From assembly GCA_031291095.1 (NCBI GenBank), contig JARLJR010000024.1:1-64000 (forward strand): a stretch of 64,000 nucleotides of DNA. Reading direction: 5' to 3'. The notes under the pieces are model-generated. The model ran no database searches. It was not told the origin of the DNA and worked only from the letters and a program-made list of their open reading frames with translations. Position numbers and translations under genes: made by a program. The stretch is from Legionella sp. Lineage in GTDB: Bacteria; Pseudomonadota; Gammaproteobacteria; Legionellales; Legionellaceae. Below, piece by piece: positions 46,468 to 55,442 of the stretch; positions within the stretch are counted from its first letter, which is position 1; each line of letters begins with the position of its first letter.

Positions 46468-46596
46468 CTACTTTCTTTTATCAGATTTAGGTTTCTCGTC
46501 ATTCTTTTTCATTTTATCCTGATTATGAGAAACATGTTGTTGATCATGACGGCGAGCATCTTGTGATTCATTCTTAAATTTATTGTCTTTGGACAT
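46468..46596 (-). CDS. Small, highly charged protein (42 aa)
   Basis: A 42-codon frame with a strong ribosome binding site (GGAGAAAAGGAA before the ATG). The protein is almost entirely hydrophilic, rich in Lys, Asp, Asn, His and Gln (QDARRHDQQHVSHNQDK), and probably disordered. No family is recognised. It lies between two copies of the family C palindrome. The good start signal and absence of hydrophobic residues support a real small gene. Confidence 0.5.
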   Translation of the reverse strand: MSKDNKFKNESQDARRHDQQHVSHNQDKMKKNDEKPKSDKRK

Positions 46597-46711
46597 TTCC
46601 TTTTCTCCATAAGATTAAACTAAGATTAAAGTATGTACTACAGACATAAATTTAGATTAGGTTGTTGAAAAAAGCAAATTTAAATGTAATCTTGGTAGGA
46701 TAATTATCACT

Positions 46712-46797
46712 TGGCTTATAGAGGGCCATAGTATCCAGAGTTTTCTCGCCTCTCATTCTGAACTTGTGGATAACCGCGGTCAAGCCGCGGTAATTCG
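46712..46797. repeat. Family C palindromic element, decayed left arm
   Basis: It shares CTTATAGA-GGCC, TATCCAGAGTT and the intact right arm CCGCGGTCAAGCCGCGGTAA (46774-46793) with the copy at 46354. The left CGAATTACCGCGG arm is missing. Confidence 0.6.
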
Positions 46798-46831
46798 TGA
46801 GAATGAATGAACATCGGTCTCAGACGGTATA

Positions 46832-47821
46832 TTAAATTTCAACCACAATCTTGCCTATAGCCTTTCCTGATTCCATTAACTTATGAGCCTCACCTACATT
46901 TTCTAAAGAAAATTGATGCAAATCGATAAGCGGTTTTAAATCGCCGTTATCAGCTAAAGTAGCTATCGTCTTTAAAATAGTACCTTGACGTTCGCGCTGC
47001 ACATTATTTAATAAGGGCAGTAACATAAACACCGCATGCAAACTGGCTGAGCGTGCATGTAAGGGCGTTAAATCATGAGGCATTTTGGCTTGGATGCTAA
47101 TCACATGTCCATACATGGCTACCGCAGCAAGTGATTTATCTATATTATCCCCACCGATGGTGTCAAAAACCACATCAAAGCCTTTGCCATCCGTCAAGCG
47201 AGCAACATAGTCCTGGACTGATTCTTTAGTATAATCAATTGTTTCTTTAGCACCTAAAGCCTTGGCAATTTCTGCTTTTGTAGGTGAAGAAACGGTTGTA
47301 TAAACTTCCGCCCCGGCCCATTTTGCCAATTGGATTGCAATGTGCCCCACGCCTCCAGTACCGGCGTGAACTAACACCTTTTGCCCAAAGGTAACTTTAA
47401 CTTTTTCAAATAAAGCTTCCCAAGCTGTAATGGATACTAAAGGCAATGCCGCTGCTTGCAACATGTCTAAGGATTTAGGTTTTTTAGCAATTAAACGCGC
47501 ATCGGCCAACATAAACTCTGCTAAAGCACCCGATTCGGTTGTAAAACCACCCGCACAACCATAAACTTCATCCCCAATAGAAAATTCGGTAACACCTTCA
47601 CCAACCTCTTCAATCACTCCAGCCATGTCACCATGTAAAATTGCAGGAAAGGCAGGAGCAATATGTCCATACGCACCTGAGCGCACCTTACAATCAACAG
47701 GATTAACACTCGTTGCTTTAACGCGAACTAATACATAACCTGCCTTAACCTTAGGAATAGAAACTTCCTCTGTTTTAAAAACGGAATAATCACCAAAAGA
47801 TGATATAGTTTGTGCTTTCAT
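46832..47821 (-). CDS. Zinc-independent MDR family quinone oxidoreductase / alcohol dehydrogenase
   Basis: Medium-chain dehydrogenase/reductase of 329 aa. The N-terminal GroES-like domain has NPVDCKVRSGAYG and LHGDMAGVIEEVGEGV, and the Rossmann domain has HAGTGGVGHIAIQLAKWAGA near 150-170. The zinc-binding Cys/Glu set of classical alcohol dehydrogenases is not evident, so a zeta-crystallin-type NADPH:quinone reductase is likely. It starts 22 bp after tdk on the same strand. Confidence 0.87.
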   Translation of the reverse strand: MKAQTISSFGDYSVFKTEEVSIPKVKAGYVLVRVKATSVNPVDCKVRSGAYGHIAPAFPAILHGDMAGVIEEVGEGVTEFSIGDEVYGCAGGFTTESGALAEFMLADARLIAKKPKSLDMLQAAALPLVSITAWEALFEKVKVTFGQKVLVHAGTGGVGHIAIQLAKWAGAEVYTTVSSPTKAEIAKALGAKETIDYTKESVQDYVARLTDGKGFDVVFDTIGGDNIDKSLAAVAMYGHVISIQAKMPHDLTPLHARSASLHAVFMLLPLLNNVQRERQGTILKTIATLADNGDLKPLIDLHQFSLENVGEAHKLMESGKAIGKIVVEI

Positions 47822-47842
47822 AGCGCTCCTAAAAATAGTAAC

Positions 47843-48448
47843 TTAAGCTGTTAATTCTTCTTGAATTTTTAAATGTCCATGAGGTTGTCGTTCTTTAAAA
47901 TGTTTACGGCAAGTAGATGAATATAAGTTATTCCCACCAATTAACACCTGATCGCCCTCAGTAATCGCTTCACCCTGCTCATTGAGTCGTAAAATCATAG
48001 TAGCTTTACGCCCACAATGACAAATTGTTTTAATTTCAACAAGTTCATCAGCCCACGCCAGTAAGTATTGACTGCCCTCAAATAGCTCGCCACGAAAATC
48101 AGTCCGCAAACCATAGGCTAAAACTGGAATACCTACTTTATCGGTAATTTCGGTTAATTGATAAACTTGGTCACGAGTTAAAAATTGCGCTTCATCAATC
48201 AAAATACAGGCATATTTTTGATCCAGGCTGATTACCTTTTTATATAGGTCATCATAAGCATTAAAAACAAGCGCTTCTTCAGATAAACCGATACGAGAAT
48301 GCACGGTGCCCGATTGATAACGATCATCAATTGCCGGGGTAAATAATAAAGTTTGCATCCCACGTTCATGATAATTATAACTTGATTGTAAGAGGACGGT
48401 GCTTTTTCCAGCATTCATTGCTGCAAAATAAAAGTAGAGTTTTGCCAT
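47843..48448 (-). CDS. tdk: Thymidine kinase
   Basis: Type II thymidine kinase phosphorylating deoxythymidine for salvage. The P-loop is AAMNAGKST (about 9-17), the Walker B-like motif ILIDEAQFL (D85, E86), the lasso loop includes [12 protein letters not shown], and the second zinc Cys lies in STCRKHF. 201 aa is standard. It diverges from the epimerase gene and is followed by the MDR gene after 22 bp. Confidence 0.94.
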   Translation of the reverse strand: MAKLYFYFAAMNAGKSTVLLQSSYNYHERGMQTLLFTPAIDDRYQSGTVHSRIGLSEEALVFNAYDDLYKKVISLDQKYACILIDEAQFLTRDQVYQLTEITDKVGIPVLAYGLRTDFRGELFEGSQYLLAWADELVEIKTICHCGRKATMILRLNEQGEAITEGDQVLIGGNNLYSSTCRKHFKERQPHGHLKIQEELTA

Positions 48449-48530
48449 CTTTGTTTTTGTTTTTTTGACCAGGGAATTATTATATCATTACCTCTCATGT
48501 GCACGACATGATTTTAAAGGAATTCAATTT

Positions 48531-49472
48531 ATGAAAATCATTATTGGTGGTGGAACAGGATTAGTTGGACGCTCTTTAATTGCCGAATTATTGGTGGCTC
48601 AACATGATTTATGGGTTGTTGGCCGTAATAAAGATAAGATAAAAAAAATATTTAATAATCATGTTCATGCAACCACCTGGGATGAATTACCGCACTTAAA
48701 TCCTGAAGAGTTTGATGCAATAATTAATCTCACGGGTGAAAATATTGCCGACCACCGTTGGTCTGCTAAAATCAAAAATAAATTATTATCCAGTCGTCTT
48801 GAACCAACCAAACAATTTATTCTATGGGCTAAAAATTCCTCGAAAAAACCTCATTTATATAATGCCAGTGCTATTGGCATTTATGGTTTACAAAAAGAAT
48901 TAGTCAATTCACCTGAAGCCTATACTGAAGAAGCAAATCTTCACGCTTCTGAAAGTAGTTTTTCCAATCATCTGGTCAGCCAATGGGAGCAAACAGCACT
49001 TCAAGGAATACAGTATGATATCCCCGTAACCATCATGCGCTTTGGTGTCGTGCTCAAATATGGTGAGGGAATGTTAAAAAAACTGGAATTACCTGCTCGA
49101 TTTGGAATGGGGGCAGTGATCGGCACGGGAAAACAACCCCTAGCCTGGATTGATCATAGCGATTTAGTTAATGCCATTTTATTTCTTATCAACCATCCTG
49201 AAATAACTGGACCAGTAAACTTGGTAGCACCAGAACTTGTATCTCAAAAAACCTTTAATAAAACTCTTGCAGAAGTATTAAAAAAACCAACATTTTTTCG
49301 GATACCTGCGTGGCTGATTCAAATGCTTTTAGGTCAGATGGGCGTTGAATTACTTTTATCAGGTCAATCCGTAATTCCAGACCGTCTTACAAAGTATCAA
49401 TTTGATTTTAAATACCCTACTTTATTATATGCGTTAACAAAAGAATTGGAAAAACCACAAAAAGAAAACTAA
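48531..49472 (+). CDS. TIGR01777-type NAD-dependent epimerase (YfcH-like)
   Basis: Atypical short-chain dehydrogenase/epimerase. The N-terminal dinucleotide motif is IIIGGGTGLVGRSL; INLTGENIADHRW and YNASAIGIYG are YfcH-family strings, and the C-terminal DUF1731-like part ends in IPAWLIQMLLGQMG. The ATG at 48531 has AAAGGA upstream and gives the normal family N-terminus; the frame is open further back with no support. Function is unknown in the family. Confidence 0.85.
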   Translation: MKIIIGGGTGLVGRSLIAELLVAQHDLWVVGRNKDKIKKIFNNHVHATTWDELPHLNPEEFDAIINLTGENIADHRWSAKIKNKLLSSRLEPTKQFILWAKNSSKKPHLYNASAIGIYGLQKELVNSPEAYTEEANLHASESSFSNHLVSQWEQTALQGIQYDIPVTIMRFGVVLKYGEGMLKKLELPARFGMGAVIGTGKQPLAWIDHSDLVNAILFLINHPEITGPVNLVAPELVSQKTFNKTLAEVLKKPTFFRIPAWLIQMLLGQMGVELLLSGQSVIPDRLTKYQFDFKYPTLLYALTKELEKPQKEN

Positions 49473-49567
49473 TCACACTTAGTCACCAGCATAAGCTCAG
49501 ATTGAATAATTTTAAACCTTGGGATACCATAGCCAATTGTTTTTTATTCTATGAGAAGAAATCTACT

Positions 49568-52500
49568 ATGACTAAACGGAAGCATGAATATATAAAAGGG
49601 TATGATGATGAATCTGATGCAGGAGAGTCTTCTTCCCAAATAAGAAGATCAGGATATAGTTACGACTATCGTTCCAGACGATATCAAGCACTAGACAGTG
49701 TAGGAATAATAGAAGATAACCCTTTTTATAAATTTCAATATCGCCTATATGCCTTGGCTGAGAAGAGAAAAACGTTTTCTTCCATTCATGATGCTGATGC
49801 CGAATTCCACAAGGAAGTAGAAGATCTGTTTAACTCATTTGAGCATGCAGTGACATACTTTGAGGACTGGGTAAATCAAAGAGAACATATTGATGGCAAT
49901 AAGCACATTACGAATAAAAGTATTTCTTTTATTTTTTATAATTTAGGCCAATATGCAGGATTAAGAAGCGTATCGCTACCCGCTAATAAATTAGCATTAA
50001 TTCTCAGTTACTTAGAACAACAAACAGTAGATGCATCCACCTTTATAACACGATCTATCTTTGGACTGGGAACTATCGCTGAGATGAACAAGCTCACGGG
50101 AAAAATCCCAACAATACTAATTGAAAATCTTTTAAACCAACTGCTACAAATCCCAATACTTACTGACCGACAACTTTCCACTTGTATTACTGGCCTTGGA
50201 TTCTTAGCCCCAAATTTAGATACTCCAATTAACACAGAAATAATACACCTACTATTAGAGCGAATTGACCCAGCTAAGTCAGAAAATCATGAGTCGATAA
50301 CTCGTACCATTAATTTATTAGCCCGCCTATCTAAAGCAGATGCATTGACAACGCCTCTTGATATTGCTTTAGTACAACCTATTATTGAGAAATTCTATAG
50401 ACTTCCTCATTTAAACGAAACAAACCATCATAAAACGCTCATAGGCTTGGAGTGGTTGCTTTACTCAAAAAAACTGCGTGGTTTTTTGGGTGCCCATATC
50501 GTCTCCCAGCTATTAGAGTATGGATTGTCCACAGACAAAAGCGTGTACCTAAATTTAGGTTTTTCTATTATAAAACAACTAGCTAAAGAAAACCTTTTAC
50601 GGGGAACTATTGATTTTTCTCTGATACTCAAAGCATTTAATAAGCGTACTGCAAATATCTACGATATCGCAGAGCTACTTGATATCTCTGCCCTATTAGC
50701 ACAAAAAGGACTCCTAAATGAAGCGCTCGATACTCAAGACGTACAAGAGCTTATTGATACACTTCCTAAAGTAATTTGCCATGATGAGAGTCATGTAGGT
50801 ACTATATTTAGTGGTCTTGGCTTGTTGGTACAAACTCACCATGTGAATATAAATCAAATACAACAATTAAATGTCAGTTTAGCTCCACTACTGCAACAAC
50901 TACCCCTACACCAAATAAGCCCTGTTAATGCTGAAAAAACTCTCTTTGGGCTTGTAGAACTTAGAACAAGAATGCGCTGCCACCCTGAGCAATTACAACA
51001 GATAATACATTCTGCCTTTAGATCAAAAAATCCCTTAGCTCCCCATGAGGTTATTAAGTACATTAATTGGTTTATTAAACTCAGTCAGGTATACCCTGTT
51101 GCTCCACTTAATCATGGCTTTGAAAGCTTATTATCTTCAATAAACTTCTCACTTAGCTCTTTAAATACAGCGGATCAAGAACACTTTAACCGAATTATAT
51201 TAGATCTTCCTAACCGCATTTGGGCTGAATCATTAAGCATTAAATTGGGCATACCTATTGTTCAACCCCTACGTCAAAACGAAGATAGACCAATACAAGA
51301 GCCCCGCACGTCCCAACAAAAAGCACCACAAATGGGGAACATTCAACCAGCAAGAACAATACTCCCCGTTAGGATTGCTCCTGTGCCTAGAATGCCCATA
51401 CAAAGAGTTGAAACAAGGACAACAACAGAGCTAAGACAGCCAGCCCTAAGGTCCGTACAGGAACATAATCCTCAAACAACAAGAACAGAATCCAGGCATC
51501 AGCCAGTAAGATCTACGTTTCCCCGAACATCTACATCTGGAGAAGCACAACGTCCTGAAAGTTGGAATAGTGCTTATAGGGATGATGCCTTATTTAAGGC
51601 CATTGCGGATAAAAACATACACCAACTTGCGGTATTGCTGGGCGTTAATTTTCCCATTAGAACTCACTTCTATCCGGGCCGCTCAACCTCTTCGAGTACA
51701 AGCAATAATCGGCATGGAAGTCATTCCTATGTACAGAACAATGAACAACAAGTTGCTAATGCTGCGGTTACTCAACTGTTACAAAAAACAGAAGCCAATG
51801 CATTACGTATCTTAGTAACCCAAGCAAATGCCGCCTATTTTGAATTGTTATTACGGGCATGTTCCAATCATACGCGATATCAATTAGCGCAAAAAAATGC
51901 GTTACGCCCCATTCTGCTTTATTTGCCGATTCAAGAGCTTGAACCTTATATCGCTGATTTACTTCGTTTGGAACTCTACAGAGACAGCGCTGCCTTAGTA
52001 AAGCTTGTGAGTGCTCTAAAGACTCGAGCAGAACAACATCCTGAGGAGCTGGAACGAATCAAACAATTGCAAATTCAACTTATCGACCGAGCAATTGAAT
52101 TTCATGCTAGTCTATATCATCCTAATGTACTTAGTAATCTTAGGACAGAAAAAGCACTCGTTTTAAGAATGGCATCGAATACGAACCAATCCTCTCAAAC
52201 ACAAATACCACGTACAGAACCCAGACTATCAACACAAATACCTCAACGGATGTTTGCATCACAGCCTGAGCGTTTAATTAATCGACAATATCACTATGAA
52301 ACCGAAGATATGAATCGAATTCTGCGAGTACGTCTTAGAAACTTAAATCTTAGTGAGGAAAACACCCCGAGTATCAGCGTATTAACTGCTGCGAATATGG
52401 GAGAAGGAGCTCAAGGAAATAGAGTTTTTGACGTTTTAAGCCAATACCTTGCTGGTACTGAAGGACAATTAGTAATAAATAACCAAGCAGAACATAATAT

Positions 52501-52939
52501 TATTATTCCTATTGTGCATAACCATCATTGGCTAGGTATACGTATTCAATTGAATCATGGTCAATCACCTCAAATCACCTATTACAATACAGTAAACGAT
52601 TATGAATATGACGAAGAATTGCAAGTCAGTATACTTTTAGAGGTAAACAGAGTGATACGGAACCATAACACTTCATGGGTGCAACCCTCATTAAGAAAAC
52701 ATGAGAAAACATTAATCCAAGATGACGCATCCAGTTGTGGCCCGTTGTTAATTGAAAGCATTTATTGCCATTTAACGAATAGATCTTGGAAGCAAACCAA
52801 TTCTCCTGAGTTGCTCGCTGAAAAAATTCGTAGGTTCCAGCTAAAACTCGTCGAAGAAAAGGATCCTCAGTTTTATCAAAGATTCTTAGCCCAGCAATCA
52901 AGACAGCCCGAACCAAACAACAGTATGGACCTATCTTAA
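49568..52939 (+). CDS. Putative effector: helical-repeat protein with C-terminal CE-clan (Ulp/SENP-like) cysteine protease
   Basis: 1123 aa counted from the ATG at 49568 (AGAAGA upstream; a TTG at 49502 only extends the frame). Residues about 110-560 contain repeated helical hairpins with a recurring IxGLGxL-type core (RSIFGLGTIAEM, TCITGLGFLAP, KTLIGLEWLL), like OPR/HEAT-type solenoids. A long Pro/Gln/Arg/Thr-rich linker spans about 580-670. The C-terminal 180 residues fit a CE-clan protease: H987 in NHHWLGIRI, N1007 or D1011 in YYNTVND, Q1051 in LIQDD, C1057 in SSCGPLLIES. The His-Asp/Asn-Gln-Cys order is that of Ulp1/SENP and bacterial effector deubiquitinases. No signal peptide. Removal of ubiquitin or a ubiquitin-like modifier in the host cell is inferred. 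Confidence 0.7.
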   Translation: MTKRKHEYIKGYDDESDAGESSSQIRRSGYSYDYRSRRYQALDSVGIIEDNPFYKFQYRLYALAEKRKTFSSIHDADAEFHKEVEDLFNSFEHAVTYFEDWVNQREHIDGNKHITNKSISFIFYNLGQYAGLRSVSLPANKLALILSYLEQQTVDASTFITRSIFGLGTIAEMNKLTGKIPTILIENLLNQLLQIPILTDRQLSTCITGLGFLAPNLDTPINTEIIHLLLERIDPAKSENHESITRTINLLARLSKADALTTPLDIALVQPIIEKFYRLPHLNETNHHKTLIGLEWLLYSKKLRGFLGAHIVSQLLEYGLSTDKSVYLNLGFSIIKQLAKENLLRGTIDFSLILKAFNKRTANIYDIAELLDISALLAQKGLLNEALDTQDVQELIDTLPKVICHDESHVGTIFSGLGLLVQTHHVNINQIQQLNVSLAPLLQQLPLHQISPVNAEKTLFGLVELRTRMRCHPEQLQQIIHSAFRSKNPLAPHEVIKYINWFIKLSQVYPVAPLNHGFESLLSSINFSLSSLNTADQEHFNRIILDLPNRIWAESLSIKLGIPIVQPLRQNEDRPIQEPRTSQQKAPQMGNIQPARTILPVRIAPVPRMPIQRVETRTTTELRQPALRSVQEHNPQTTRTESRHQPVRSTFPRTSTSGEAQRPESWNSAYRDDALFKAIADKNIHQLAVLLGVNFPIRTHFYPGRSTSSSTSNNRHGSHSYVQNNEQQVANAAVTQLLQKTEANALRILVTQANAAYFELLLRACSNHTRYQLAQKNALRPILLYLPIQELEPYIADLLRLELYRDSAALVKLVSALKTRAEQHPEELERIKQLQIQLIDRAIEFHASLYHPNVLSNLRTEKALVLRMASNTNQSSQTQIPRTEPRLSTQIPQRMFASQPERLINRQYHYETEDMNRILRVRLRNLNLSEENTPSISVLTAANMGEGAQGNRVFDVLSQYLAGTEGQLVINNQAEHNIIIPIVHNHHWLGIRIQLNHGQSPQITYYNTVNDYEYDEELQVSILLEVNRVIRNHNTSWVQPSLRKHEKTLIQDDASSCGPLLIESIYCHLTNRSWKQTNSPELLAEKIRRFQLKLVEEKDPQFYQRFLAQQSRQPEPNNSMDLS

Positions 52940-52943
52940 CTAC

Positions 52944-52976
52944 AGCCTGGATGGAGACATGGTCTTCATCCAGGCT
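52944..52976. terminator. Bidirectional terminator hairpin
   Basis: 15-bp arms (52944-52958 and 52962-52976, one mismatch) with a 3-nt loop between the convergent protease-effector and phasin genes. Confidence 0.65.
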
Positions 52977-52994
52977 ACATTCTAAGTAATTATA

Positions 52995-53666
52995 TTAATT
53001 AGGAAAATTTCTTCCCTTATTAAGTAATCCAGGCCCCTTGTCATGCATTGGGCTTACTTTTGAAGCGCTATGGCCATGTTCTTTATTTTCTGCCTGATGA
53101 TGTTTTGCTTTCTCATCAGCAGCACGCAGTTCTTGCTTCATAACCTGTGGACTATGAGACATAGTGGATTTGTTGTGCTGAACTACAGGCTTAGCAGCTT
53201 TTTTCTCGCTCTTTTTCTCGCCTGCTTTAGCAACAGTTTTAGTGCTTGGTTTTGCAGCAGATTTAGTATGAGCAGCAGATTTCTTAGCTGCGGGCTTAGC
53301 TGCCTTGCTTGCTATGGAACTTGCCTGCTTTACTGCTTTGCTTGCTGTTGAACTTGCTTGCTTTACTGTCGAACTTGCTTTTTTTATCACGTCTTTCGCA
53401 GCTTCTTCAGTACGATGAGATACTTTTATCCAATGGTTTTCTAAAATACTAAAAGTATCATGCATATAATCAAGAGCCATGTGACTATTACGAATAAACA
53501 TATTCATATTTCGTTCTAAAAGCTCTTCTGGTTTTTTTATGCTAAAAAGCTCACCAGGTTTCATGTAAGAAAAGCCTTGCATCGTTTTAATATTCAGTTC
53601 CATTAATTTTTGTAATGGAAATTCCATATTACTAAATACTTTTTGATCAAAATGAACGTTTTTCAT
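52995..53666 (-). CDS. Phasin family protein with Lys/Ala-rich (PhaF-like) tail
   Basis: Residues about 1-95 look like a phasin domain (FPLQKLMELNIKTMQGFSYM, NSHMALDYMHDTFSILENHW), which coats polyhydroxyalkanoate granules. Residues about 95-165 are a low-complexity Ala/Lys/Ser region (KQASSTASKAVKQASS, KPAAKKSAAHTKS) like the histone-like half of PhaF. The remainder is polar and His/Lys-rich. Legionella stores poly-3-hydroxybutyrate, so a granule and nucleoid-linking role is plausible. It is flanked by effector candidates but is probably chromosomal housekeeping. Confidence 0.75.
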   Translation of the reverse strand: MKNVHFDQKVFSNMEFPLQKLMELNIKTMQGFSYMKPGELFSIKKPEELLERNMNMFIRNSHMALDYMHDTFSILENHWIKVSHRTEEAAKDVIKKASSTVKQASSTASKAVKQASSIASKAAKPAAKKSAAHTKSAAKPSTKTVAKAGEKKSEKKAAKPVVQHNKSTMSHSPQVMKQELRAADEKAKHHQAENKEHGHSASKVSPMHDKGPGLLNKGRNFPN

Positions 53667-53714
53667 TATTTCTCCCTATGCGGCAGTGCACAACTCAAGA
53701 TTAGTAATCCTATA

Positions 53715-55262
53715 TCAATTTGTCAAATCTAATAAACCATGAATATTATTTTTTATATTTTCTGTAATCTGATCAGTTTGAGGCTGAGAAAATAGTCCCC
53801 ACCGTTTCGTAAAAAGGTAATTAACCCCTACCGCGACTCCATACCCTACCACTAAGAGCCCAATCACTGCTGCAATCTCACTAATTAACCATTGAAGATC
53901 ACGATTATTTTGAAAGAAAGGACGGTGCTTGTCTATTTTATCGAAACAACGCTTACTGTATAGAGGAATAAGTACAGGATCCGGGTTTTCCATAAATTCG
54001 TTAGTGTATTCAGCAAGTTTTTTGTGTAACCTTTTAACCCGATTTGCAATTTCAGTAAAACCACGTCCCTCTAAGTCCTCTTCCTTTTCCGCCAGATCGT
54101 GTAACAATTTATTAATTAGTTTAAGCCGATGTTCATAATGATGCAATTTGGCTTTTGAAAAAGTTTGGATTGTTTCCAACTGATACATTGGACGGGCAAC
54201 TTTTGAAAACAATTCAATCGCCTCCTCCAATGAAAAACGAGTCTCGGGATCCTCGTGTAATAGCCCATTTAGACCGGTTCTAATGATCGCCTCATCCCGT
54301 TTAAACAGATGCGCACCAGGACAGGTAAACAAATGATTATTCTTCGTCATTTGCTTCGTCTCAGGCCAAGACCAAGACTTTCTATTGTTTAGATAATAAT
54401 TGGTATAAGAATCACCCCATACATAGCTCAATATTCTCCCAACAGCATAAGCATCTGATTTTCCCGAATAGGTTACAGGAAAAATAAAAGACTCAGGCGA
54501 ACGATACGCAGGTGTTCCCACAACACGCGCGTCCTGATTATCCATCGACATAGCACGCCCATAATCAATAATTGCAATTTTGGGTGGGCTTTTTTTCATA
54601 TCAATAAGCATATTTAAAGGTTTCAAATCACGATGCACTATTCGTTTATCAGTGACTTGTGACTTCACCGCATGCAAAATAGCAAAAGTAATGTCTAATC
54701 GTTCTTTTACCGTGAGCCTACCATGACGTCCCTTATCCCACAGAAGGGCTTCTAAGGTACAACCCTCTGCCTTATCCATGAGCAAATAACTTTTTTTACT
54801 GTTCTCTTCAAAAACAAAAACGGGTGGTTTCACTTGAAGATAATCTGCGCGCTTTAAAAATTGGTACTCTGCCTCAACTAATGCTTTTCGCTCATGATGC
54901 ATATGATCTTCAATTTTAATAACTTCCTTGGCATTACGGTTTAAAACAGGCTGATATGTTTTAAATTGTATTGTGCCCAAAATAGGATATACCGCCCCAT
55001 AAAATCCCTTGCCCAGAGGATCTTGAGTTACATCAAAAACTGCAAATTGCTCTTCTGTTTCTTCCGACTTTAACAATGAATGTGTAAAACAAAATCGATA
55101 CTTAATATTTTGATACGTATGCTCGTAACAATAATCCTTATTCCATAAAGTTCCCATTGGTGCATTATTAAAAAATTCCGCCAAGACCTCCAAATATTGA
55201 AAATCAAATAAAGCGGACTCTATTTTCAAGGGGTTTACCGTAATTATCTTAGAGTAAGTCAT
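53715..55262 (-). CDS. Eukaryotic-like protein kinase with C-terminal transmembrane segment, putative effector
   Basis: 515 aa. The kinase domain spans about residues 75-360: Gly loop GKGFYGAV (84-91), ATP-binding K116 in VIKIED, catalytic H210-R-D212-LKPLN, metal-binding D233 in IDYGRA (DYG in place of DFG), and activation/P+1 loop GTPAYRSPES. All key residues are present, so it should be active. After it come a helical region (about 370-425) and one hydrophobic helix (461-484, ISEIAAVIGLLVVGYGVAVGV). It lacks a bacterial PASTA/sensor domain. The layout fits a LegK-type Dot/Icm kinase anchored to a host membrane. The ribosome binding site is weak. Confidence 0.8.
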   Translation of the reverse strand: MTYSKIITVNPLKIESALFDFQYLEVLAEFFNNAPMGTLWNKDYCYEHTYQNIKYRFCFTHSLLKSEETEEQFAVFDVTQDPLGKGFYGAVYPILGTIQFKTYQPVLNRNAKEVIKIEDHMHHERKALVEAEYQFLKRADYLQVKPPVFVFEENSKKSYLLMDKAEGCTLEALLWDKGRHGRLTVKERLDITFAILHAVKSQVTDKRIVHRDLKPLNMLIDMKKSPPKIAIIDYGRAMSMDNQDARVVGTPAYRSPESFIFPVTYSGKSDAYAVGRILSYVWGDSYTNYYLNNRKSWSWPETKQMTKNNHLFTCPGAHLFKRDEAIIRTGLNGLLHEDPETRFSLEEAIELFSKVARPMYQLETIQTFSKAKLHHYEHRLKLINKLLHDLAEKEEDLEGRGFTEIANRVKRLHKKLAEYTNEFMENPDPVLIPLYSKRCFDKIDKHRPFFQNNRDLQWLISEIAAVIGLLVVGYGVAVGVNYLFTKRWGLFSQPQTDQITENIKNNIHGLLDLTN

Positions 55263-55442
55263 AAAAAATCATATGGAATAAATTTAAATAATATGTGTGA
55301 TTGTACAACGATTATAATTTGATGCTAATCCTGAAAAACTGCAAGAATAATTTGGTATTAATCATTAAAAATCGGTGGCTTTTTTCTGAACGTTTCGGGT
55401 AGGATGAATAGGCAATTTAAAATCTTACGGAGGAGTACAATC

